Both the position numbers and the translations under genes were made by a program. Below are positions 33,453 to 43,328 of a stretch of 64,000 bases of DNA, piece after piece (within the stretch, counting starts at the first letter, position 1; every line of letters starts with the position of its first letter). The notes under the pieces are model-generated. The model was not told where the DNA came from. It saw nothing but the letters and a program-made list of their open reading frames with translations, and did not search any database. Source of the stretch: Scytalidium lignicola (lineage: Eukaryota; Ascomycota; Leotiomycetes); contig NCSJ02000057.1 of the NCBI GenBank assembly GCA_002812745.2, positions 1 through 64,000 of the forward strand. Reading direction: 5' to 3'.

Positions 33453-34621
33453 ATGTATTCGTGGCCTTTTGCGAGAACTGAAGCATATTCAGCAAGACTC
33501 AGTCGAATAATTCAGGTTCTCCTTTCTTTAGATGCGGAACATACGACTACCGTATGGAGAAGTCTCCTACACAAACGACCCCTCGAGGAATGGGTTGCTA
33601 CAATTGATCATTTCACTATGAATGATTTCAAGATTCTTCTAAGTCAAGATGTGCCACCTACTTTTGATCAGCTACAACAATTAAGCTGGCATGACACAAA
33701 TAAACCTGGGGTATATTTTGGATTAATACGAAGACTTGATAGAACAGGAAACAAATTTGTCTATATTGGCTCAGCTTCGAGTCCAAATGGAGGTCTCAAA
33801 TATCGGGTTGGTCAACATCAGAGTCCCCGGCATAGTACTAAAGCTGCGTGGGTTTTTCCNTTTTTTTTTATAGAAATATCAGTCTGCAATAACACTAATT
33901 TGCTATGTCTAAAGTGCAAGAGGATCTTTCTACCACGGGTTGCTTCATCAGAAAGGAGTCTCACGTGTTGAAGCATTTTTCACCATTGCTATCAGCTGTT
34001 TTGAAAAGAGTCTCCCAGATTCAGTTTAGCAGACTCGTATATTATGCCTTCTCACCGAGGCGGTCTATACTCATTGGTTGCAAGCTATCTGTCCTAAGAC
34101 AACTCATCATTACAAGCCATATCTTCGCCTATGCCCATGGCCGTTATCCTCCATAACATATCTCGGAGCCTGCAGAGAGAGTCCTCTACGTCAAAGTTTT
34201 CATAGCGCACCTAACCGAACAGCGCAAAGTTCAGAGGAGAAGCGATTAGAAAAGAATAGATATCAGAGGTCGAGAAATTCAAATGCTACAGAATGCCAAA
34301 AGAAAGCAAAAGCAGAAAAGNAAAAAAGTTTATAAAACATCTGGCAACGAACGAAGGAAGCAATTGAGAAAGAATGAATCCACACAAGAAAAATTAAGGC
34401 GTTTACAACTTAGATACCAAGAACCATTGTATACCGGAGAAAATTCACCTAAAAGTACTTTGATGACTTGTCACAGCTGTGGAGGAAAAGGTCATAACAA
34501 AAGGACCTGCCCGAATACTCCTGAAGAGAAACGGAATAAGTCGCGATGTAGCCATTGCCATCAGCCTGGCCACAATGTACTTTCCTGCGAAGTTAGGGAA
34601 CAGGAATTCAACATAGAATAA
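33453..34621 (+). pseudogene. Broken GIY-YIG nuclease-like gene with CCHC zinc knuckles
   Basis: Exon 1 (33453-33847) encodes a helical N-terminus and then a GIY-YIG-like core: PGVYFGLIRR...KFVYIGSAS...GLKYRVGQH, with the catalytic-type Arg in place. A GTGGGT...AAAG intron (33848-33914, with an N at 33860) leads into RGSFYHGLLHQKGVSRVEAF. That frame then meets a TAG at 34027-34029, which one C-to-T change in a CpA context would explain. The frame resumes to an N at 34321 in an A run, where it shifts by one; the shift may be only a homopolymer-length error. The C-terminus has two CCHC knuckles, CHSCGGKGHNKRTC and CSHCHQPGHNVLSC, preceded by Lys/Arg-rich sequence. There is no reverse transcriptase, so it is not a Penelope element as it stands. 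Function unknown; perhaps mobile-element derived. Confidence 0.6.
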
Positions 34622-35517
34622 ACTAGGGGTTGCGAAATGCCTCAATAGTAGTGCATTTTGTCAAAAAGTAGAAAATCCAATGTTTCGACTTTTGTTTTCT
34701 TGATAAAGTATGTGCATCCGTTAGATTGTATCCCTCTCCCCAAAACGTAACTTATATATCTATCTACTCTAAATCATCCACGATTCTTGTCAGGCCTAGC
34801 ATTTATTTTTGTAAATTTATTATAGCTGTAGCGTTTGCTTTCCGTAGCTATGCCTTAATATAAAGTGTATGAATAGTCTTCACATATGAGAATTACGTGA
34901 CCCCGGGGTACCGAGTAGGCCGACATAACGACCTCTTTTAGATTGAGTTCTATCACCAGATTTATAATAAGAGTGTAAGGCGATGTTGTGTCGGAGGTAT
35001 GCCTGGCATCGGAAGTTTTGCGTGCAAATAGGTAAACGGTGCGTGCATTTAGGTGTGGCCTAAATTGGTGATTATTTGTTAAGTTTGGTTGCAGACTTGA
35101 ATGGTAGTCTGCAACCCCGGATTTCCAAGAACCATCGGCCCCATCTAAGAATTGCCCGGAATTTAAACTTCCACGGGAAATGCATCACCATCCCTGCACC
35201 GCTTCAAATGTGGTTGGTCAACATCGCCGCCCTGCTCAGGCGTCAATCACCCTGAACTATTTGAGGATTGTCATATGCGTTTGTTATGTTGTTGAAGAGA
35301 ATTGAGAGTGGCACCTTTCGGATTTCTCACCCGCCAATAGACCAGTAACTAAACTACGACAAACCAGTCTACCCCGGATTTGAGACTGGTTTGGGAATAT
35401 AAAAAGCTATATATATCTCGGATTTCCCACTCTACCACCCCCTCATGACTCATATTTGAGCTGTGACTTGGAACCATAAGAAATATTATTCACAGGTCGT
35501 GACCCCTATTACTCAAA
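34622..35517. other. Upstream region of transporter 1
   Basis: About 900 bases. It holds the ~84-bp module described separately and a TATA-like GAATATAAAAAGC near 35396, followed by TATATATCTCGG. No gene seen. Confidence 0.5.
35111..35194 (+). promoter_or_regulatory. Candidate shared upstream module, copy 1
   Basis: An ~84-bp segment (GCAACCCCGGATTTCCAAGA ... GGGAAATGCATCACCATCCC) ends about 320 bases before the transporter 1 start. It is nearly identical to 39289-39372 on the other strand, apart from about 18 extra bases here. It contains CCG and CGG triplets (CCCCGG, CCCGGAATTT, CCACGGG), the half-sites that Zn2Cys6 regulators bind. Regulatory function is inferred from placement; a repeat remnant is the alternative. 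Confidence 0.5.
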
Positions 35518-37593
35518 ATGGGTATCTTCAATCCCCGGGGACGACTTTTGTACCGAACTATGAGCTTATCATGTTCTCTGGTACGTTAATTTTCAAATTA
35601 ACCACGCTTATTCCGAATGCTAATAATGCGAAAGGCGTTTTGCATGTATGGCTATGATGCTGGTGTTTTAGGAGGAGTGCAAGGGACTAAGCCCTTTCTC
35701 GATGCTATTGGGGTTAGTGAGCCCGATAATTCCAGACAATGAAAGATTCTTAATAACCTCTGGAAAGAACCCCACTGGCACATACGTTATCCCAATGATT
35801 GCCTCGGCGTACGTTCTTGCTGCTTTAGCATGCTCTTTGGGAGTCATGGTATTTGGTATGGCCCTTGGTCGTCGAAGGTGCATCTTGTTTGGAGATGCCC
35901 TTGTCATTGTTGGGGCAGCTATACAGTCTTCTGCAATGAGTGTGCCTCATATTATTGTAGGCCGGATTGTTTGTGTACGTGTACTATCCTGGCATCTTCC
36001 GTGTTTCGGTACTAACTCTTGATCAGGGCGCTGGCATTGGAGTAAGTCCAATGATTCTATAATATCTTTCGAACTTGGAACTAATTTATTTATATAGTTC
36101 ATATCCTCAACAGTTCCCACATATATGGTACCTTACATTCCTCCCCAAATTTTAGCTTTAACAGCTGCTTAGAGTCCTAGGCCGAGATGAGCATCGAAGC
36201 TAAACAGCGTGGCCCTGAAGTGGCAGTTCAATGCGTATGGCTTATCAGTGGAATAGCTGTAGCTTATTGGATTGACTTTGGGTTTTCTCAACTAGATTCT
36301 CAAGTATCCTGGGTAAGCTTCCACCAGAATGATTGGTATTCTGGATCCTCTAATGCTTTCACTAGAGGTTTCCAATCGCATTCCAAGCCATGTTTGCAAT
36401 TTTCTCCGGCCTCGGTATGCTTACTTTACCGGATACTCCACGATGGTCAGTGAGAAATATTCTACTCTAATGATTCGTTAGAAGCAATATTAAGCCATCA
36501 ATAGGTATTATGCTAAAGGACGTATGGATGAAGGTGACTTGGTCCTTTCACGACTACACGACCTCCCTGTTGAGCATCAGAACGTTCTGGCGCAGAAAGA
36601 GGAAATCATAAGTAGCATTGAGCTTGAAGAACACGAAGAAAACAGATTAAGTTTTATTTCACTTATCTGGGATAATACTGAATTAAGAGTTGGTCGNCGA
36701 ATTCGGATATCCTTTCTTATTCTCTCGTTCCAGCAAATGATGGGTTAGATGCTCTCCTACGGCTTACGAAAATGTTCAAATGCTTACGGAAACTATGACA
36801 GGAATCAACATGTTAGTTTACTACAGCACACGAATATTCGCAAACATAGGCTACTCTGCCAACCTGTCCCAGCTCCTCGCCGCCGTGATGAATACTGGAT
36901 TTGCGATTGGTACCTTCCCTCTTCCATGGACAATCGAACGCTTTGGTCGAAGACCGATCATGATCTGGACGGCAGTTATCTGCTCTGTATGTATGCTGAT
37001 TTTTGTCATCTGTATTGCGCTGCCTAACCCGACCATTGCCACTAATTGGACCGCCGTGTCTTTCGTTATTGTGTTTAACTTCTCATTTGGTTATGGCTGG
37101 ATTGGCTGCCCTTGGCTGTATGGACCTGAGGTGAGTCTAGATCTGGCTCACTATACGTGTGTGAGGGTTGGGGGCTGAAATGTTAATAGATCGCTCCTCT
37201 TAAATATCGTCACCTTGGTGGTGCAGCAGGTTCTTCAGGAGAGTGGTTATTCTCTTTCATTACTGTCTTTGCAGGGGGTATTGCCATCGAGAATATCGGT
37301 TGGAGGATCTGGATCTGGCAACTTGTGGCCTGCATTGTGGTCATCTTTTTCGTATACTTTATGTGTCCAGAGGTAAGTCATATCATTCATAGATTTATTA
37401 ATAGGATAAAGTGATGTTGACGTGAAATTAGACTGGTGGGAAATCGCTTGAGGAGATTGATCTCCTATTTGCAAAATCTGAACATTTGCAATCAGGCTGG
37501 ATTGCCGAGAATGGACTAGCTAGAGAGAAAGTATCACCTACTATCTCCATGGAAGAAAGAGTTGAGATAAATAATAACCTTAAGGAAGTTTAG
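35518..37593 (+). CDS. MFS sugar transporter 1
   Basis: Eleven exons: 35518-35580, 35635-35712, 35768-35974, 36027-36041, 36098-36127, 36181-36312, 36366-36445, 36505-36743, 36802-37130, 37190-37372 and 37432-37593. All phases close to a 505-residue protein, the usual size of a 12-span fungal hexose/pentose transporter. Family signatures: YGYDAGVLGGVQG in span 1, GRRRCILFGD after span 2, PDTPRWYYAKGR before the central loop, ERFGRRPI after span 8, and PETGGKSLEEID at the C-terminus. Exon 4 is only 15 nt (GAGIG). The N at 36697 falls in an Arg codon (CGN) and is silent. The sequence resembles transporter 2 in layout. The substrate cannot be named from sequence; the neighbours suggest a sugar or polyol. 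Confidence 0.9.
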
Positions 37594-37848
37594 AGAGTGC
37601 AGGAATTGATAGCAATGTAGTCTTTTTATAATATAAGAATCAATTCAAGTGTACTCCTAGAATAGTCATATTTTTTAGGAACATATTATACTACGCATTT
37701 TCGCAATTAATCTATCTACTCTCATATTCTACTAGGTCTGGCTGAATTTCTTAGCTATTTAATATCAAAACTATCAATAGAAGTCTTCTTTAAGGTTAAT
37801 TACTTGTCCTTGAGCTTGATATGACAAGCCTTCCAGGCATACCTTTTT

Positions 37849-39078
37849 TCAGTCATTTCGACCAGCATGCATTCCTCCAGTTATTTGCAGGTCCGCCCCA
37901 GTAGTATACGCACTAGCGTCGCTCAAGAAATATACTGCAGCCGTCATGAGATCCGTCTTCTCTCCGATCCTCTTCATCGGCGGCGCTGATGTGAAGAACT
38001 CCATCAGCGTCGGGTTCACTGCACCCACGTTCGCCGTCATGTCAGTGCGAATATAGCCCGGGGATATACTATTAACTCGGATATCATATGGGGCCAGCTC
38101 GACACCTAGCAGGCCACCCAGCCCTTTGACGTAAGCCTTTGACGCCCCGTAAGCAGCCAGCTGTTGTGCAGGGATGGCGAAGCCGTTACCAGTAATGGAG
38201 GCGATTAGCACTATGCTGCCAGGAGTGTTTTGGGACCGCATGTGTCTGGCAGCTGCTTGGGCGCAGAAGAATGTTCCGAGAGTCTAGAGTAAAGATATTT
38301 AACCATGGCTTGCATGAGGCGGAAGAAGAAAGAAAAATACACATACGTTTATCATCTGTAGCTTGTAGGTCTCTTCCCAGCCATGCTCTAAGAAGGGCTT
38401 GTCGATGAGGATTCCTGCGGCGGTGATGCTGCCGTCAAGAGTCAGTCGAGGGTGGTCAGAAGTTAATGAAGGAAGAGTTACCATCCATCAATGCTGCCGA
38501 AGTCATTTGCAATTTTATCAAAGGTGGATTGTATCTGATCATACTTCGCGACATCGGCTCTAGGCACACTATCAGTGTCCATCGTGAAAGGGCTACTTCA
38601 CGTTCGGCTGACATACTTGTAAATTTTGGCTCTGATACCCAAGGATTCCAGTCCTGCGAAGTCTTCATGAGGTTTGTCTAGTGCGTCAATAACAGCGACA
38701 TTGCCTCCAGCTTGAGCGACCGCATAGGCAAGGGCAAGACCTATCCCTCGACCGCCACCTGATATACACACGTCAGCCGAGTTTCAGGTGGCTTTAATTG
38801 AATAAGTGGAGTATGAAGGTATATAATCATGCTTTACCTGTTACAACAATATTCCTACCAGTTAAGAGCATAAGATCCTTTACGTTGGTGGTTTTATAAG
38901 AGCGATCTACAACTTTCTTCACTTTTGAGGCCGAGACGGTTTTGGTCCACTCTGGGGCCGTAGAATGGCGAATAGAGCATGATGAGAATTTCCTTATCCC
39001 ATGAATGGCAGTGCTTCTTGCAATATATTTAGACGCTGAGGTATAAACTGCAGGTAAGACTCTCGGTAAATTGCTCAT
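37849..39078 (-). CDS. Short-chain dehydrogenase/reductase with leader
   Basis: Five exons on the minus strand: 39078-38838, 38758-38617, 38559-38482, 38428-38347 and 38283-37849; 325 residues. The Rossmann motif VTGGGRGIG is at about 79-87, the catalytic Ser at 210, and YGASK places Tyr226 and Lys230. ISPGYIRTDM follows in the cofactor-closing segment. The overall pattern is nearest the xylulose/mannitol (sorbose) reductase branch of NAD(P)-dependent SDRs. Before the fold come about 70 extra residues; the first 40 are rich in Arg, Ser and Ala with almost no acid, as in mitochondrial presequences. The gene is divergent from transporter 2 and faces transporter 1 tail to tail. A polyol or sugar substrate is inference. 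Confidence 0.87.
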
Positions 39079-39555
39079 CTTGACATCCAGAGAATATTAT
39101 GGTGGGAAAGGGGTTTAGGTACTGAATGTCACGCAGGGAAAACAAACTCCAAATCTAAAACAAAAAAATCATGAAATTGTAATCTCTGACGCAGCGTCTT
39201 GTTAGGGAGCAGGTTGCATGAATTTAATCAAGTCTCGGCATTCTCCTCTGCATCAATTCGATGTGCTGACCGTTGGCTGTGGGGTGCGGGGAATGGTGAT
39301 GCATTTCCCGTGGAAGTTTAAATTCCGGGTTATGGGTTCTTGGAAATCCGGGGTTGTGGGGTCTCCAACAAATCCATCCTTGCCTTATTGAAAAACAATT
39401 ATGTCTTTTGAATTTAGGGATCTCAGATACAGTATAATAAACATGTCTGTACCCAAGATCGCTCCGTATCTATCATTTCTCGAGAACNTTTTTTCGAGGA
39501 AGTTCGACGGCCAGCATCTTTCGATCGCATTATTTGCTTTTTGATATAAACAAAT
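39079..39555. other. Bidirectional promoter (dehydrogenase / transporter 2)
   Basis: The 477 bases between divergent start codons. They contain module copy 2 (39289-39372) and an N at 39488 before a T run. The spacing fits a shared control region. Confidence 0.55.
39289..39372 (-). promoter_or_regulatory. Candidate shared upstream module, copy 2
   Basis: Reverse-complement match to 35111-35194 with about 18 bases missing in the middle. Read on the minus strand it lies about 210 bases before the dehydrogenase start, in the same orientation to its gene as copy 1 is to transporter 1. It is also within 190-270 bases of the transporter 2 start on the other side. Confidence 0.5.
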
Positions 39556-41364
39556 ATGTTCAAGCTTCAGGGAAGACGGTTGTGGGCTACTACTACCATT
39601 GCCACTTCATCAGCCTTTCTCCTTTTCGGTGTAAACTCTTCGATAAATACTTTTATGATACTAGGCTAATTCATTCTAGTATGATAATGGAGTTCTGGGG
39701 GGCTTGGTCAGCACGCAGCCGTTTCTGGACGCCATGCAAGACCCTTCGGCGAATATGTTGGGATTGATTGTCGCAATCTACAACATTGGATGTCTTATTG
39801 GCTGTGGTATTGCTGCTATTATCGGGTTTCGGCTTGGGAGAAAGAAGACCCTCATTGTTGGTTGCGTGATTGTGGTGGTCGGGGCAGCTATTCAAGCCTC
39901 ATCCCACAGCCAAGGGCAAATGATCGCGGGCCGTATTGTCACAGTAAGCCACTAGCATCCTATTTTGTTAGCGTCAACTTACAGTTCTCAGGGCACAGGC
40001 ACTGGATTAATCAGTTCAACTGTGTAAGAATGCTCGATATACTTCTATATCATCACTAACAGTTACGGAATTTAGGCCGACATATCTCTCTGAATGTAGT
40101 CTTGCTCGCAGTAGAGGCCAACTTGTCACGACACAGCTCACAATAGTAGCAGCCGGCATCACCCTCGCGTATTGGCTGGATTATGGTACTATCAAGCACA
40201 ATCAAGGGCAGTTCGCATGGCGATTTCCAATTGGCGAGTCTATCTGACGATGCTCACACTGTCATCTACTAACAACTAAATAGCCTTCCAGATTATTTTC
40301 CCCTTTATCAGTTTGGTAGCCATAACGTTCGTGCCGGAAACGCCTCGCTGGCTATACGCCCACGGCCATATCGAGGCCGCCGATGATGTCCTGCGACGGT
40401 ATCGGGGATTTGCCATCGACAGCTCTGAATTCCAGCTCGAGAAGAATGGCATTCTGGATGCTATCAAGCTTGAAAAGACAACAAGTCAGATGTCATGGCG
40501 GGATCTTCTCTATGACAGGTCCGAGCTGAAAAATGTTCGTCGTATTCTTATGGGTATCGGCCTCCAAGGTATTGGGCAGCTGTCTGGTATCAATCTGATC
40601 GTTTACTATGCGACAACGCTATTTACACAGACCGTTGGACTGGACCTTAATACCGCTTCATTGCTAGGCGGTATCAATGGCATTATCTATATGGTTACGG
40701 GTCTGGTGGTTGTTATGCTTGTCGATCGAATTGGGAGGAGACCAATGCTGTTGTTTGGAAGCGCCGGAATGTCAGCAACGATGATTTGCTTCACGATTCT
40801 TGTGGCACTTGGTGGCAAGAATAACGGCTGGGGTGCTGTGGCTATGGTATTTGCCTTCAACACGTAAGTAACTCTCACCAGAAAATGACGTATTGCTGAT
40901 ATTTTCATAGTTTCTTTGGTCTAGGTTGGTTCAGCCTGACATGGCTGATTCCGGCCGAGATGACTCCTCTCAGACTCCGGCATATAGGTACCGCAACGTC
41001 TGTGGGAAGCGAATGGCTCTTCACATTTATTATCGTCTATGTCGCACCCACGGCTATTTCGAACCTTGGATGGCGGACGTATCTAATTTTCTCGATATTC
41101 TGTGTCCTCCAACTGCCATTTGGTGAGTACTAAGAATCTCAATGATGCCCAATCGATTCCCACTAAATTAAACTAGTGTATTTCCTTTTCCCGGAAACCA
41201 AAGGCAAGACTCTGGAAGAGATGGATCTAATATTCTCAAACTGGTCCTATGGAAGGGTCAAGAGTATGAGTAGCTCTGATTTGGAAACAAGTGCCGCCAC
41301 TCTGCACGAAAAGGCCATCCAGAGCTCGGAGGTTGAAAATAATGTGTTGGACAAAAAAAATTAA
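39556..41364 (+). CDS. MFS sugar transporter 2
   Basis: Seven exons: 39556-39630, 39680-39943, 39992-40023, 40076-40233, 40284-40863, 40911-41122 and 41177-41364; 502 residues, phases closing. Signatures: FGYDNGVLGGLVSTQPF, GRKKTLIVG, VPETPRWLYAHG, IGQLSGINLIVYY, DRIGRRPMLLFG and PETKGKTLEEMD, all of the sugar-porter family of plasma-membrane proton symporters. The fourth intron (40234-40283) starts GC rather than GT (TTG|GCGAGT...TAG); it is the only arrangement I found that restores the conserved RFPIAFQIIF. It is a paralogue, not a recent copy, of transporter 1. Together with the dehydrogenase and the regulator it suggests uptake and conversion of one carbon source. Confidence 0.9.
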
Positions 41365-41660
41365 TTTTTAGCTTTGGATATTTCTCAGCTGTTAGATCGT
41401 GATATAAAAGGCATCATTGAAGTATTTTGTATACTATTAAATAAAACTAGAATTAAAAATCTTGTTGGCTTAGGTGACTAGAGGGGAGTTAAATTATGCT
41501 GTAAATAATAGTTCAAGAACACTGCAAAATATGTTAAGGAATATCTGAAAAAGCCTATTCCCAGCCAGAATGAAAGGAAAACCTAAAACAGGCATGGTAT
41601 TCATCATAATCTGGTTTAATAGCTAGCCTGAGTTGTTTGTATCACCTATATTCCCAATCA

Positions 41661-42998
41661 TCACCGACGTGACTCGGAGATACGTCTAATAAATGAGACT
41701 AGCTTCTCATCTGTCTCCCTTTCCACCTTCCTGGAGCAAATGGGCCAACCCATGGCATACCTAGACATATGATCAACTCTCATCCATAATGTTGTCAGCT
41801 TCCTTCGACAGCATGAAAAATGAAGCTTACGTATGCATCTCTCCCCACCCCTTCAAATAATGAACCTTATTCCCTGCCATCCTGGACCGAGCAACCCACT
41901 CCTCCGAATCAGACAACAAGACCTCTGCCGTGCCGGCAATTATCAACTGCGGTGGCAGATTCGTCAAATCGTCGAATACGGGGGATACCAGCGGATCGCC
42001 AGGACTCATTCCCTCAGTGAGCAGCTGTTCCACGATCCCTGGATTCGCGTCCCGGAAGTTGATTAGGAAATCAGTGCTCATGGCTGGCGAGTTAAGCGTC
42101 TTAGAGAGTGTTAAGTCCAGCCATGGAGAGATCAACACCATTGCAGAGGGTAAGGATATGCCACTCTTGCGTGCATGAAGAGCTGTCATTGCAGCTAGGC
42201 CTCCTGAAATTATTATTTCAATGAGTGGGTGAAACTAGAAAATATGAATAAATCTTTGCACATACCGCCGGCGGAGTCTCCAGCGAAGATAATATTTTGC
42301 GGAGAGATATTGTAGTCTTTAAGGAGACCGTTGTAGACAGTGTAGAAATCATCTCTACAAGCAGGGAATTTGAAATCTGTGGACAACCCTATACGAAAAA
42401 AACACCGTAAACCCTTTCAGCCCCAGAAAATAGATAATTTTAAGATCAAATAGTAGTAAAGTGTTTCCTTACGATATTTTACAGCAACAACAATAAGCTG
42501 CAACCCCATTTCCTCGGACCTCTTCACCCACCGCTGATAACTTTCCAACCACTGTAGCGGCTCGCCCGTGATATAGCCTCCGCCATGGCTATACAGCATA
42601 ACAAGCGCATCCTTCCCTCCGTCACTCCCTTTCCTCGCAGTTGCCAAATCTGCCCGAGGGGGTACAATTACGACGGGCACACCACCAACACCAGCCCACG
42701 CATAGTCCTCGGCACGTATACCTGGGCGTGCCTTGAACTGCAAATCCCAGAAATTCGCGCACAGGCTACCGATGAAACATCGGGCTATAGCAGTGCGGAA
42801 GCTGACGGCGCGGCTGGCATACGGCCGGAAGATCCAGTCGGCCAGAGTGAGAACGAGGAGGGTAAGGGCATCGTAGAGGAAGAAGAAGAAGCGGAGAGGA
42901 GAAGTAGTAATGAGCTTGAGATGGGTTGGCGTTGGCGTTGACGTTGACGTTGTGTTTGGCGGGGTAGGCATGGTAGAAGTTCTGATTCTGAGATTCAT
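41661..42998 (-). CDS. Membrane-anchored alpha/beta hydrolase (HSL-type esterase)
   Basis: Four exons on the minus strand: 42998-42473, 42388-42266, 42203-41831 and 41760-41661; 373 residues (or 364 from the in-frame ATG at 42971). The oxyanion-hole motif HGGGY is at 138-142, the nucleophile is Ser214 in GDSAGG, and Asp315 and His340 complete the triad (LLSDSEEW, GEMHTYAMGWP). This is the hormone-sensitive-lipase-like branch of carboxylesterases, which hydrolyses short acyl esters. A Thr/Pro-rich leader is followed by a hydrophobic segment at about 36-53, so it is probably a type II membrane protein, as in steryl-acetyl hydrolases. The last exon supplies WPICSRKVERETDEKLV. It lies between transporter 2 and the regulator; de-esterification of an incoming substrate is a guess. 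Confidence 0.88.
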
Positions 42999-43328
42999 GA
43001 GGTGTGCTTCCTGAATAAATGAATGGTATGTGAGTCAAGAGATATGTAGATATATATCTCTTTTTTGATAAGTTTGCTGGTAGCTATCCTGTTATTCGGA
43101 ATTCTATTTCCGAGGAAAATGCATGGGTAGAGAATTGATGTAAATAGCAGGATTAACAGTAGTGAATGATATAATTTATAACTATGGAGTTATATCTGTA
43201 AGGATATTTGGCTTTTTATATATAAATCCCTCTGGTTACCGCGCCAAAACTATCATTAGGGTCATAACAGACTCTCTCCTTCATACTTTAATTAAAGAAT
43301 TGTAGAAGAACAAACTTGCATCTACTTA
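42999..43328. other. Short intergenic region
   Basis: 330 bases between the hydrolase start and the end of the regulator gene. It includes TATATATAT runs that may serve the hydrolase promoter. I found no copy of the ~84-bp module here. Confidence 0.5.

Noticed and set aside
33980..34030. An intron that would remove the TAG in the GIY-YIG gene
   Set aside because: The bases before the TAG read as conserved-looking protein, and no donor in the right phase was found, so I treat the stop as real.
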